Shown: positions 51,603-61,080, numbered from the stretch's first letter. The stretch is DNA of 64,000 nucleotides from Planctomycetota bacterium (GCA_029260735.1 JAJDCR010000016.1:28213-92212); one strand, 5' to 3'. Notes: generated by a model not told the origin, from the sequence alone. A program made the numbers and translations.

Positions 51603-52001
51603 TTGATCCCTATTTCAGCTTTTTATCTTGTTTTATCTGCCCTGTTGATTTTTGCCTTAGCCATAAATGTTGTTAAATACCGCCGAGGAGAAAAAGTAGG
51701 GTTAGGGGACGGAGGAAGTGAAAATATTCAAGTTGCAGTGAGAGCTCACGCCAATGCTTTAGAAAATATTATTTTGACAGTTTTCCTGATGGTCGCAGCA
51801 GAGTTAAACGGAGCCTCTCCCTTATTTTTACACATAGCAGGAGTTGCTCTTCTTCTTTCTCGTGTTTTACATGCTTGGGGTTTTTCCAAGACCAAAGGAA
51901 AAACTTCCTTCGGTCGCTTTTATGGAATGGTTATTAGCTGGGTTTTACTCCTAGCTTTGTGTGGCTGGAATGCTTGCTTGGTTTTTCCTAAACTTTTTTA
52001 G
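51603..52001 (+). CDS. MAPEG-family membrane protein
   Basis: A four-helix membrane protein of about 133 residues, of the MAPEG family (membrane-associated eicosanoid/glutathione metabolism). The family pattern is clear: RRGEKVGLGDGG, then VAVRAHANALENIILT, and the RVLHAWGFSK helix. The bacterial role is uncertain, perhaps glutathione-linked detoxification. The TTG at 51603 is chosen because AAAGGAG ends six bases before it; the open frame also has a GTG at 51558 with no ribosome site. Confidence 0.88.
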   Translation: MIPISAFYLVLSALLIFALAINVVKYRRGEKVGLGDGGSENIQVAVRAHANALENIILTVFLMVAAELNGASPLFLHIAGVALLLSRVLHAWGFSKTKGKTSFGRFYGMVISWVLLLALCGWNACLVFPKLF

Positions 52002-52037
52002 TTTAGTCTTTGTTAAAAATAGCAACGAGGAAAGAAA

Positions 52038-52286
52038 ATGGAAAATAAAGACAATTCACAAGAGAAATCAGAGGAGAGTTTGGACGATATTTTTAAGTCG
52101 ATATCGAGCGGTTCTGATGAAGATTTGAGTAAGCCTCTTGATGAAATGACTGTAACCCAGAGACTACAAAGATTTTCTAATGAAAGATCGGATATAAACC
52201 AAGAGATGATGAATACCATTATTCTGATGGTTTCTCTTTTGGGTATTATCCTTCTCTTTTTCTTGATTTTTTTGATCTTTTGGTAA
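52038..52286 (+). CDS. Small tail-anchored membrane protein
   Basis: An 82-residue hypothetical protein. An acidic, Ser/Asp/Glu-rich cytoplasmic part (1-55) is followed by one strongly hydrophobic helix (about 59-82) running to the C-terminus. AACGAGGAAAG precedes the ATG by a proper distance and a terminator follows, so it is likely real. It lies 36 bp after the MAPEG gene and probably shares its transcript. I recognise no family. Confidence 0.7.
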   Translation: MENKDNSQEKSEESLDDIFKSISSGSDEDLSKPLDEMTVTQRLQRFSNERSDINQEMMNTIILMVSLLGIILLFFLIFLIFW

Positions 52287-52287
52287 G

Positions 52288-52338
52288 ACAAAAGGCTTTC
52301 GTTTTGTCATTTTGAGGATGACAAACGAAAGTCTAGTT
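52288..52338. terminator. Hairpin between convergent genes
   Basis: GGCTTTCGTTTTGTCAT pairs with ATGACAAACGAAAGTCT around a seven-base loop, with one or two mismatches. It sits where the small membrane protein gene and the giant kinase gene converge and probably serves both. Confidence 0.7.
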
Positions 52339-52366
52339 CTCTAGTCAAAGTTGCGACAAGCTATGC

Positions 52367-55300
52367 TCAATTTTGTAGCTCAGAAGAAGAGTCTAGTTGA
52401 GCAATCTCTTGGGTTAATTGATTTTGAATTTCTTCTTCTGAGATTCGGCCGAAGCCTCTTTGCTGCAGGTGTAAAGAGAGCTTACTCCAATCTTTTTCAG
52501 ACCAAGTAGGTTCTCCCGACCAGCTTTTGCTGTCAGAGGAAAAATCTCTCTGGTTAAAAAGAAAGCTCTTTAAATATCTTCCGACATCCTTGCTCTCTTC
52601 TTGCCCGGCAAGCCATTGCCAATCGAGTTGCCAGATTTTTATGTTCCGGGAACTTCCCGAAGTAACAAGGATGTCGGCAATGGGAGTGCTGGAGACTCCA
52701 ATCACTCGGGTTTCATCGCTAGAGATAGTAAAAACACAAGAAGCATTCATGATGTCCCAAAGGTAAATATTACCACCTTGTCCAATGCAAAAAGCATAGC
52801 GTCCGTCAGGAGTTAAGGCGCTACACCATAACCAACCTTCGTTATCTCCGGCGAGAACGTGTAAGCATTTCCCGCTTTGGACATCCCAAATCCGAGCTGT
52901 TTTATCCGCGCCTGTAGAGATGGCAGTTTTCCCGTCAGGAGTTAGGGATATTCCCATAACCCAACCGGCATGCCCTTGAAAAACTTGAAGGCATTTTCCG
53001 CTTTCGATATCCCAAATACGAACTGTTGCATCGAACCCAGACGAAGCGATAATGCGTCCATCTTCGGAAGCATCCACTCCCATAACCCATCCTTGATGCC
53101 CCTGAAAGCTTTGAATCTCTTCGCCCGTTTTAGGATTCCAAACTCGAACTTGATCATGGCTTGCCGTGATAAAAAAACGATCTTCTCCTACCCATTTTAC
53201 GCAATAAACCTCTCCCTTTGTTTCTCGAAAAACACGAAGGCAAGAGCCTGTTTCCAAGTCCCAAATCCGAGCGGTTTGATCAGGGCTACAGGAAGCAAGA
53301 AAACGTTCATCGGAGGATAGGGCTAGCTTGCTTACGGTAGATTCGTGTCCTTCCAGTATTTTTAAACAACGTTCTGTTTGGACATCCCAAACCCGAATAG
53401 TTCTATCTCCACTGCCTGAAAATACAGTTTTACCGTCGGCTGAGATTAATAGTCCACAAATGGCTCCCTGGTGGCCTTCTAAAGTAGTTTCTCGCCACAA
53501 ACCTTGGAATTTTCCTCGGACACTTCGATGAGCTGTTTGGTAGACGTAGTCGCGTGTTTGTTTTGTTTTTTCGTACCCAGGGATATTCCGCATTTGGGAA
53601 ACAAGAGCGAGAGTTTGATCCCAATCTTTTTTCTGCCAAGCATCTTCCCACTGAGCTATTGTTTCTTGGTAGAGCTGATGGTTATTCTCCGCCTCTTCAA
53701 GGGGCGTTTTGTCTTCCATTCCCAGATGATAGCACTTCCAGTTTTCGACTATTTCCTGAAGTTTTTCTTTGATACCGAGGGGAGAAATCCAGCCAAATCC
53801 TCTCCATTGCAGTTCTTTGAGAAGACATTGGAAAGAATGATCTTCCCAAATTATTTTTTCGCAACACCCCTTTTTATCTACTATTTTTGTGTAAGAGCAA
53901 CAGAGGAAAGTTTCTAGACAGGGCTGTAGTCTTTCATCCCAAGTTTGGGACTCTTGTGGGATTAATTCCCAGTCTAGATGCCAAAGAGCTATGTTATGGT
54001 CGAGGCTGGAAGTAACAACATGGGTATTATCGGAAGCTAAATTAACCTGGGTAATGGTGTCTTGGTGGCCTTCTAAAATACAAAGACAAGTGCATTTTTC
54101 GACATCCCAAACTCGCAATGTTCTATCTTGATGAGTAGAGATTGTTGTATTGCCATCAGAAGAAAGAGCAAGAGAAGTGATCCCGCTAGACTTTTCGGAG
54201 TCTCCTTGAGAATTCATAAGGACACTCTTTCCCGTTTGGAAAGACCAACGTCGGATTTCTCCCTCTTGGCCTGCGGAAACAGCCCACTGCTTTTCTATGT
54301 TCACAACAATAGAAGTAATTCGGTCATTGTGGCCTAACCAAAGAGCAACACATTGGCCTGTTTTCAAATCCCAAGCTCGTATAGTTTTGTCATAGCTAGC
54401 GGATAAGGCATATCTTCGATCTAAAGTAATAGCCACATCCGAAACCATCTCCCGATGCCCTAATAAATCCAGTAGGAGATTCTTTGCCTCTGTGTTCCAA
54501 ATTTTTAAGGAAGCTTTTTGATCAGAAGAAATTATAATTTTTCCATCGCCACTGAAAGCGAGTGCTTGGATCGGCTCAGAGTGAGCTTTCCAAGAACTCA
54601 GGCAAGTTCTCTTCTTCAAATCCCAGAGTTTTATTACCCCCTCAAGGTCGCCTGAAAGAGCTGTTTCACCTGACCACGATAGATTAATATGAGTTACCGC
54701 GGTTTGATGCCCTTCTAAAGTATACTCTTCTTTTTCTTCTTTTATATTCCACATTCGGATTGTTTTATCGTCGCTAGCAGAAAGGGTAAATTGTCCGGTC
54801 TCATTAATGGCGGCACCATTGACTCTGCCAGAGTGCCCTTTTAAAGATTTATCGAACCAAGCCCCTCGTAGTTTTCCCCTCCCCGCGTATTTGGCGAGAA
54901 AATTCCAGAGTTCTAAGCATTGGGGAGCATGAGTATAGCCGGAGATAGAGCGAGCCAAAGCTAGCTCTTCAATCGCTTTTGGCCAATCTTTTTCGGCAAT
55001 AGCTTGGTCAATCAAAATCAGTTTTTCTTGGAAAAGATTTTGATTATTGAGAAGCTCTTCACTTTTTTGAGGAGGAACAACCGCAAAAGGAGCTTCGGGC
55101 AATCCCGAACGCAATTCCCAAATCTGAAGAGTGCGATTGTTTCCTGTTATGACAAGACCACTATCTCCCCAAGCAAAACTATAGATATGTCCTTCTTGTT
55201 TCGTGCCAATCGTTCGAGTACAGCGTCCAGTCTCCATTTCCCAGACTTTGACTGTGCAGTCCCAACTGGATGAAAGAATCCACTTCTCATCCGAAGAGAT

Positions 55301-57946
55301 ATAGACTTGGCTAATCTTATCCTTATGACCCGTAAGAACGTGAACGCACTCTCCGCTAACTACGTCCCATACTCGAATGGTTTTATCCCAACTAGTGGAA
55401 ACCGCCCATTTTCCTTTTCCGCAAGAAGCTACTCCTGTGACATCTCGCGTATGTCCTTCTAGAACTTGGAGGCATTCACCTGTGGTAAAGTCCCATACTC
55501 GTAAACAACGATCTGTTCCTCCCGTAATAATTTGGTTGCCTTGGAGAAAGCTAACTGCAAAAATTTTCCCTTCTTCCCTTTGGATAATGTGTTGGCAAGT
55601 GTAGTCTTGCATATTCCAAACTCGAATGCTCATGTCGTCGCTGACAGAAACCAAGAGTTCTCGTTTAGGAATTAGGCATAGTCCTCTCATGTTGTCGCTA
55701 TGCCCGCGAAATGTCCCGAGAAGTTCTCCGGTTTTTAAGTCCCAACACCGGATTTCTCGGTTCCCATTACTTGCAATAATATGACTATCGTTTTGGGCGA
55801 GAACTACACAACTGACATAGCTATTTTCAGAGATCTCTTGAAGACAATCTTGGGAAGCTCGGTCCCAGACCCGAATTTTTTTATCAAAGCCTCCTGTGAC
55901 CAAAGTACTTTCGTCTTTGCTCATAGTAACACTATGAATAGTGTTACTATGCCCATCCCAAGTGGCTATATGATCACTCCCTGGCTGAATCAACTGCTCT
56001 GCTTTTTCAACGAGGGGAGAGAGTTTTTTGCATCCACTTTTTTTTGTTTCGTCAAAACATTCTTGGGCTGCTAAAGCATCTCCGTACTCCATCCAAACCC
56101 AAGCTAAAAGAAAATAGCTTTCTGCGCTGCCGGATTGAGCACTTTGGACAGCTCGGAGTTTCTGGATAACCGCTTCACAGTTGAGTTTTCCTTGCCGCCA
56201 AAGCAAGAGAACAAGGTTATAGTTCGCTTGCAAGTGATGAGGCTGAGAGGTAATCGCTTCCTCAAGAAATTCTTGGGCCTCTTTTCCTTTTTCCAAATCG
56301 AGCAAGGAGATGGCTCGGTTATTGAGACCATCGGCCATCCACTGAGCGACCTGAGGTTGGCTTCTTTTGTAGTCCTTTTCTAGGCTGTCTCGATATATTT
56401 GCTCTAGTCGCTGAGAAATAACTCCTAGGTTTTTCGGGCGCTTTTCTGGTTCTCGGGCAAAACACTCCTCTAGTAAGCGCATGAGTGCCTCTGGCATATT
56501 GGGTTTTCGAGGATTTTTTTGCGTTCTTGCCCAGTAGTTTTCGAGCACTTCCGTAGCCATGGCTCCATATCGCCAAGTCACTTTCTTCGTGAACATCTCT
56601 AAAACTAAAACTCCCCACGACCAAATATCGCTTCGATGGGAAAGAGGGTTTTTATCCATTTGTTCGGGAGAGCAGTAAGCTAAAGTCATTCCTCCAACAC
56701 TAACTAAAATTTCTTCCTCAGACAAAGAATCTAAATCGATGTCTTCTGAGCCAGAAACAGCCCGAGCTTTGGCCAATCCAAAATCGGTTACTTTAGCCAT
56801 TCCTCCTTGGGTCATAATGACATTAGAAGGTTTCACGTCTTGGTGGACAAGACCTTCTTGGTGGGAGTAGTCTAAACCCCAAGCCACTTGAATGGCAACA
56901 TCAAGAATTTTCTCTAAACCTTCTCCTTCATAGAGTTTACCACTTTGAATCCAGTCACTAAGTGTCCCTCCCTCTACATACTCCACAAAAACCCGAGGAA
57001 TTCCTCCCAAGGTACGGACATAGTAGCAACTCACAATATGGGGATACATTCCTAGATTGACCCACGTTTCTGCTTCTTTGATAAAATTACGCCGATGCTG
57101 AGCAGAAGGAAAGTTAAATCCTTTCGGGCTCTTCACCGCTAGATCCATTCCCCAGAGCCGGTGATATACCTTGTGAACTATCCCAAAACCACCTTCTCCC
57201 AGAACAGAAACAATATCGTATAGCCCCAAAATTGTTTTATTGATTTGCCATTGCTGATTATGCCCTAAGCTATCGAGAGATTTATCAAAGCCTGAAAAAG
57301 TGGAGGAAGGTGCAAAAGTAAGGTCTTTACTAGAAGTGGAAGCCAAAGTAAGGTCTTGGCTCATATTAGAGCCTTCCATTTCCGTTACGTCACTCGCATC
57401 GACAGTAGCAGAAATAGAAGCGCTTATTTCCGTTTGTTCATTTTCTCTTACCGAAGCAGAAACTCCAATGACTTCTGTCAGGTCTGGTTCTATCAAAACT
57501 TCCGTCATATCAGAAGAAGAACTTTCTTTGCTCTGTGAGGAATCTATTACTTCCGTCACATCGGGCTGAACAAAAATTTCTGTCATATCAGAGGAAGAGT
57601 TATTTTCTACTTGCTGGGTTACTTCAGGTTCGATTGTCTCGTCAAAGTCCATCAAAGTCGCTTTTTGTCGGGTAAAAAAGCGATTCAAGATATCTCGTGC
57701 CTTTGTGTAATCAGGGTCTATCTCTAGAGCCTTCTGCAAGTCCTCTACTCCCGAGAGATACTTTCTCATTTTAAGAAAGAGCATTCCTCTACGAGTGTAA
57801 GAAGAAGCGCTTGCGTTTAACTCAATCATTTTATCCATAATTGCTAAGGCTTCTAACCAGTTACGCTTAGAAATATGAAAATCGCGTTTTTCGCGAAGTT
57901 TACGGATGAGTTTGTCCACTTTCGGCTTATCGAGATCTTCAATCAT
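52367..57946 (-). CDS. Giant Ser/Thr protein kinase with three seven-bladed WD40 propellers
   Basis: An 1859-residue soluble protein. A TPR-like helical region (about 20-95) leads to a Ser/Thr/Asp-rich linker with the repeat DMTE(I/V)-PD(V/L)TEV (about 118-165), possible phospho-acceptor sites. The kinase domain (about 243-510) has GEGGFG, the lysine in LAVKSP, HQDVKPSN (the Arg of HRD is Gln) and DFGLAK, so it should be active. A TPR-like zone follows (about 560-650). Then come 21 WD40 repeats as three sets of seven (about 664-945, 1034-1323, 1489-1774). Blocks 2 and 3 are each preceded by a KDW..A..RGK.RG.W helical linker and followed by an LQ.RGFG.IS motif, so a linker-propeller-cap unit was duplicated. 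It is divergent from the TIR-MORN gene. The ligand of the propellers is unknown. Confidence 0.93.
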   Translation of the reverse strand: MIEDLDKPKVDKLIRKLREKRDFHISKRNWLEALAIMDKMIELNASASSYTRRGMLFLKMRKYLSGVEDLQKALEIDPDYTKARDILNRFFTRQKATLMDFDETIEPEVTQQVENNSSSDMTEIFVQPDVTEVIDSSQSKESSSSDMTEVLIEPDLTEVIGVSASVRENEQTEISASISATVDASDVTEMEGSNMSQDLTLASTSSKDLTFAPSSTFSGFDKSLDSLGHNQQWQINKTILGLYDIVSVLGEGGFGIVHKVYHRLWGMDLAVKSPKGFNFPSAQHRRNFIKEAETWVNLGMYPHIVSCYYVRTLGGIPRVFVEYVEGGTLSDWIQSGKLYEGEGLEKILDVAIQVAWGLDYSHQEGLVHQDVKPSNVIMTQGGMAKVTDFGLAKARAVSGSEDIDLDSLSEEEILVSVGGMTLAYCSPEQMDKNPLSHRSDIWSWGVLVLEMFTKKVTWRYGAMATEVLENYWARTQKNPRKPNMPEALMRLLEECFAREPEKRPKNLGVISQRLEQIYRDSLEKDYKRSQPQVAQWMADGLNNRAISLLDLEKGKEAQEFLEEAITSQPHHLQANYNLVLLLWRQGKLNCEAVIQKLRAVQSAQSGSAESYFLLAWVWMEYGDALAAQECFDETKKSGCKKLSPLVEKAEQLIQPGSDHIATWDGHSNTIHSVTMSKDESTLVTGGFDKKIRVWDRASQDCLQEISENSYVSCVVLAQNDSHIIASNGNREIRCWDLKTGELLGTFRGHSDNMRGLCLIPKRELLVSVSDDMSIRVWNMQDYTCQHIIQREEGKIFAVSFLQGNQIITGGTDRCLRVWDFTTGECLQVLEGHTRDVTGVASCGKGKWAVSTSWDKTIRVWDVVSGECVHVLTGHKDKISQVYISSDEKWILSSSWDCTVKVWEMETGRCTRTIGTKQEGHIYSFAWGDSGLVITGNNRTLQIWELRSGLPEAPFAVVPPQKSEELLNNQNLFQEKLILIDQAIAEKDWPKAIEELALARSISGYTHAPQCLELWNFLAKYAGRGKLRGAWFDKSLKGHSGRVNGAAINETGQFTLSASDDKTIRMWNIKEEKEEYTLEGHQTAVTHINLSWSGETALSGDLEGVIKLWDLKKRTCLSSWKAHSEPIQALAFSGDGKIIISSDQKASLKIWNTEAKNLLLDLLGHREMVSDVAITLDRRYALSASYDKTIRAWDLKTGQCVALWLGHNDRITSIVVNIEKQWAVSAGQEGEIRRWSFQTGKSVLMNSQGDSEKSSGITSLALSSDGNTTISTHQDRTLRVWDVEKCTCLCILEGHQDTITQVNLASDNTHVVTSSLDHNIALWHLDWELIPQESQTWDERLQPCLETFLCCSYTKIVDKKGCCEKIIWEDHSFQCLLKELQWRGFGWISPLGIKEKLQEIVENWKCYHLGMEDKTPLEEAENNHQLYQETIAQWEDAWQKKDWDQTLALVSQMRNIPGYEKTKQTRDYVYQTAHRSVRGKFQGLWRETTLEGHQGAICGLLISADGKTVFSGSGDRTIRVWDVQTERCLKILEGHESTVSKLALSSDERFLASCSPDQTARIWDLETGSCLRVFRETKGEVYCVKWVGEDRFFITASHDQVRVWNPKTGEEIQSFQGHQGWVMGVDASEDGRIIASSGFDATVRIWDIESGKCLQVFQGHAGWVMGISLTPDGKTAISTGADKTARIWDVQSGKCLHVLAGDNEGWLWCSALTPDGRYAFCIGQGGNIYLWDIMNASCVFTISSDETRVIGVSSTPIADILVTSGSSRNIKIWQLDWQWLAGQEESKDVGRYLKSFLFNQRDFSSDSKSWSGEPTWSEKDWSKLSLHLQQRGFGRISEEEIQNQLTQEIAQLDSSSELQN

Positions 57947-58180
57947 CGAAAAAATACCCCAGCTCAGTAGAAAATTCCTATTTTATGGTAGAAAATACAA
58001 CTATCTTATTAGACCATTCTTCGAGCCAGAGATCAAATTTTTTCTCTTTTTCCTGTTCTTAGAAAATAAGCTGAACGAGAACATACCCTATTATCATTTG
58101 AAAATTGTAGAAGAATTTTTTATACTTTAGACATTCTTGGAACTGCTAAAGACATCTGAAAAATAGCTTGGGAGAAAACC

Positions 58181-59662
58181 ATGAGCAAACAAATATTTAT
58201 TTCTTATCGCAAAGAAGATAGTGCAGAGCAAACTCAGAAAATATATGATTCCCTAGTACGTGCATTCAACAGCGAGATAGTTTTCAAAGACATCGAGAAC
58301 CACATCCCCTTAGGAGCTGATTTCCAAGAACACATTTGCAAAACTATATCAGAGTGCAAAGTTCTTTTAGTTGTTATAGGAAAAAACTGGCTGGACATAA
58401 GTGGTAGCGAAGGAAAAAGAAAAATCGATGACAGCAGAGATTTTATCCGTTTAGAATTAAGTACAGCTCTAGGAGGAGAGGCCTTAGTCGTCCCCTTGCT
58501 TTTAGAAAATACCCCCATGCCTAGCGAAGAGAGTCTACCAGAGAATCTAAAAAAATTCGCCTACCGTCATGGAGTTCAACTGGGCCAAGGAGATGATTTT
58601 GATGCTGGTATGAATCGTTTAATCCAAAGCCTAAAAGGATCTTTAGGAGAGATAAGCTCTTCTCCAGCAGCTTCACAAGTTGAAGTTCCCAAAGTGGAAG
58701 AACCGAAAGTAGAGGCACCGCAGGTAGAAGCTCCTAAAGTTGAGGTCCCACAAGCAGAACCTCCCAAAGTGGAGACTCCGCAAGCAGCACCTCCGAAAGT
58801 AGAAGTTCTCAAAATAGAAGCTCCAAAAGTAGAAGCTCCTCCCGAAAAAGAAACAAGCAAGTCCCCTACGCCTAGTGAAGAAGAAATGCTAGCGAACTTT
58901 CCTGACAAAACGGGAGAGATTATTGCTATGGTTCCCGGAAGAAGGGCAAAAGAAACTTCCGAAGAAAAAATTTCTGAAACTCCCCCTGAACTCGATGAAA
59001 GCAAAGTCAAAAAAACTTATCCCGATGGTAGTAAATACATGGGAGAGTTAAAAGACAGCAAAAGGCACGGAAAAGGGGCTTTCTTCCACTCCAATGGCAA
59101 TATCTACAACGGAAGCTACCAAGATGGGAAAATGCACGGAAAAGGGGCCTTCTTTTACGCCAATGGAGAAAAGTATTTCGGAGAATACAAAGACGATCGC
59201 CGCCATGGACAGGGAATCTATCACTTTTCCAGCGGTAATCGCTACGAAGGACCTTACCTCGATGGGAAAATGCATGGCCTAGGAGTTTATCACTTTGCCA
59301 GCGGCAACCGCTACGAAGGCCCTTATAAAGAAGGAAAAATGAGCGGCCAGGCCAGGTATTACTATGCCAATGGCAATAGACATGAAGGAAGATATGATGA
59401 CGGGAAAATGAACGGGCAAGGGACAATGTACTACGCTAACAAAGCTAAGTATGTCGGCGAGTACAAAGACGGAAAAAAACACGGACAAGGAGCCGACTTC
59501 TTTGCCAACGGAGACAGCTACAAGGGAGAGTATAAAGACGGAAAGAAGCACGGAGAAGGAACCTACTACTACACTAGCGGGAAAACTCAAAAAGGAACCT
59601 GGAAAGAAGACCGCTATATTCCTGACCGCTCAAAATTTGAAGGCGGACAGTTTGATTTGTAA
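58181..59662 (+). CDS. TIR domain fused to MORN repeats
   Basis: A 493-residue protein without signal peptide. The TIR domain (about 1-155) has IFISYRKEDS, VFKDIENHIPLGADF, VLLVVIGKNW and FIRLELSTAL, where Glu92 matches the NADase catalytic Glu of active TIRs. A linker (about 165-225) of roughly ten PxVE-type repeats follows (KVEAPQ, KVEVPQ and similar). After an acidic spacer, eight to nine MORN repeats (about 285-475) of form YANGxxYxGEYKDGKxHGQG run to near the end. MORN repeats often bind phospholipids or act as scaffolds, so this may be a membrane-directed TIR effector or signalling adaptor (inference). GGGAG lies seven bases before the ATG. It is read divergently from the kinase-WD40 gene, with a 234-bp shared promoter region. 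Confidence 0.9.
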   Translation: MSKQIFISYRKEDSAEQTQKIYDSLVRAFNSEIVFKDIENHIPLGADFQEHICKTISECKVLLVVIGKNWLDISGSEGKRKIDDSRDFIRLELSTALGGEALVVPLLLENTPMPSEESLPENLKKFAYRHGVQLGQGDDFDAGMNRLIQSLKGSLGEISSSPAASQVEVPKVEEPKVEAPQVEAPKVEVPQAEPPKVETPQAAPPKVEVLKIEAPKVEAPPEKETSKSPTPSEEEMLANFPDKTGEIIAMVPGRRAKETSEEKISETPPELDESKVKKTYPDGSKYMGELKDSKRHGKGAFFHSNGNIYNGSYQDGKMHGKGAFFYANGEKYFGEYKDDRRHGQGIYHFSSGNRYEGPYLDGKMHGLGVYHFASGNRYEGPYKEGKMSGQARYYYANGNRHEGRYDDGKMNGQGTMYYANKAKYVGEYKDGKKHGQGADFFANGDSYKGEYKDGKKHGEGTYYYTSGKTQKGTWKEDRYIPDRSKFEGGQFDL

Positions 59663-59696
59663 AAAGATCTGTTTTTTGTAGATAGTACAATGAAGG

Positions 59697-59738
59697 AAAA
59701 TCCCACGATTCCCGGAGCGAGTTGTGGGATTTTTTTTA
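59697..59738 (+). terminator. Rho-independent terminator of the TIR-MORN gene
   Basis: AAATCCCAC pairs with GTGGGATTT, followed by a T-run, 35 bp after the stop codon. A classic intrinsic terminator. Confidence 0.9.
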
Positions 59739-59815
59739 ATTACGTTAGGTTGCCGAATACGTCATAAACCTTTACAAAATAGATATTTACAACGTATTCG
59801 ACAACCTAACGTAAT
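59739..59815. repeat. 76-bp MITE-like hairpin element
   Basis: A 24-bp arm (59739-59762, ATTACGTTAGGTTG...) is repeated inverted at 59792-59815 with one mismatch, separated by 29 bases. It abuts the terminator of the TIR-MORN gene. No coding content; it resembles a miniature inverted-repeat element. Confidence 0.85.
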
Positions 59816-59846
59816 GATGTATAACAATCATACAAACCCTTAAATT

Positions 59847-60238
59847 TTGAAATCTTGTTTTTGATTTTTGTGCATTTTCTTTGCCGCGAATGCGGCAGTG
59901 GCACGTAGCCAGGGGATTTATCCCCTGGAATGAAGACACCCCTAAATTACTGCCCTTTAGGGCAGAGGAAATTTTTTATTACCAGAGGGTATAGAACAAA
60001 CAAAAATAAACCATAGACGAAAGATGCAAAACAAGGTAGAAACGTGACTTTAGGCACAGCGAGTATTTATGTGTTTGAGTTAAGACAAAAAATATATTTG
60101 ATCTTAACTCCCCATGCCCTAAAGGGCATTTTTTCTTGGGTTCTCCCATTCCAGGGGATAAATCCCCTGGCTACGCGCCGCTGCCGCATTCGCGGCAAAG
60201 AAAATACGCAAAAAACCAAAAACTCAATTTCAAAATCC
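59847..60238. repeat. 390-bp inverted-repeat element
   Basis: Two arms of roughly 120 bp (about 59847-59968 and 60112-60238) are inverted copies. The best-kept blocks are TTCTTTGCCGCGAATGCGGCA, GTAGCCAGGGGATTTATCCCC and GCCCTTTAGGGC, each itself palindromic. The spacer holds another stem (GAGTTAAG with CTTAACTC, 60077-60109). The apparent open frame across it is a by-product. It is probably a non-autonomous mobile or REP-type element. Confidence 0.85.
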
Positions 60239-60279
60239 TGTGTGTAAAAGTAAGGCCTCTTTAGGAATAAGTAAAAAAA

Positions 60280-60969
60280 ATGACAAAACTAACTTTTCCA
60301 ATAATAGCTGTTTTAATAATTTTATTGGCTACATCTCAGAGCTTTGCCGGGTTGTTTTGCCTCATCGTTTTATCTATTTTCATCTTTACTTATATGTTTA
60401 ATTCTAGAACAAACAAATCTGTTAATAAAATTTTCCATATAAAAACACCTAAACTAGGAAAGGCTTGTGCTACTTTACTTCTCTCCTTTATTCTTGTCTT
60501 CGCCGTAATTTCTTTCGTTTTCAAAGAAAGAAATAATTATCAATGTTTAGAATGTCTGTCCTGGAAACATACATACCAATGGAATGTTGGCTCATGGATG
60601 GATTTCTCAGTACCAATTACATCCAAATCGAGCAATGTAGATGTATCTTACACATCTCTTGACTATAAAAACTTGTTAAAGAAACATTCGCACAAATGGA
60701 CATTTGCTCAAGGATCGCCTTATTATGCTTTCGGAACTAGGGGAGGATGTGCTATTGGCAGAGGAAGGCATAGAAATGAATTTGCCCTTGTTTATGAAGG
60801 CTATCCAGAATTTCGAGAGTTTATTAAAAGCAAGATCAAAAGCAAAGAACTTAATGAAGCCCTAGTTTATCAACTTCTAATTATGCCAGCATTTTCTGAG
60901 GAAACAGATACTAAGTACCAAAGATTGAAAAGACTTTCAGGACACCTCCAAGACGAATATTACCAATAA
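60280..60969 (+). CDS. Hypothetical membrane protein
   Basis: A 229-residue protein with three hydrophobic segments (about 4-22, 24-40, 60-80), followed by a soluble C-terminal domain (about 85-229) on one face of the membrane. The domain carries a CLECLSWKH cysteine pair and a Gly/Arg-rich GTRGGCAIGRGRHRNEF segment, possibly a small metal or nucleotide site. I do not recognise the family. The ribosome site is weak (TAGGAATAAG about ten bases upstream). Upstream is a mobile repeat, so it may be an accessory gene. Confidence 0.65.
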   Translation: MTKLTFPIIAVLIILLATSQSFAGLFCLIVLSIFIFTYMFNSRTNKSVNKIFHIKTPKLGKACATLLLSFILVFAVISFVFKERNNYQCLECLSWKHTYQWNVGSWMDFSVPITSKSSNVDVSYTSLDYKNLLKKHSHKWTFAQGSPYYAFGTRGGCAIGRGRHRNEFALVYEGYPEFREFIKSKIKSKELNEALVYQLLIMPAFSEETDTKYQRLKRLSGHLQDEYYQ

Positions 60970-61080
60970 TTTTGCATCTATATCTCTTGTGAACTTGAAG
61001 CCCTGAATTTATTAAGCTAACCTATGACAAAAAAATCAGTTCTAACCAATAGGATTGTCGCGAAGCGAAATCTGAATGGA

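Noticed and set aside
59007..59590. Minus-strand open frames of 103-139 residues over the MORN repeats
   Set aside because: Antisense by-products of the repeat codon pattern in a well-supported plus-strand gene.
60044..60247. 67-residue open frame
   Set aside because: Runs through one arm of the 390-bp inverted repeat; no ribosome site.
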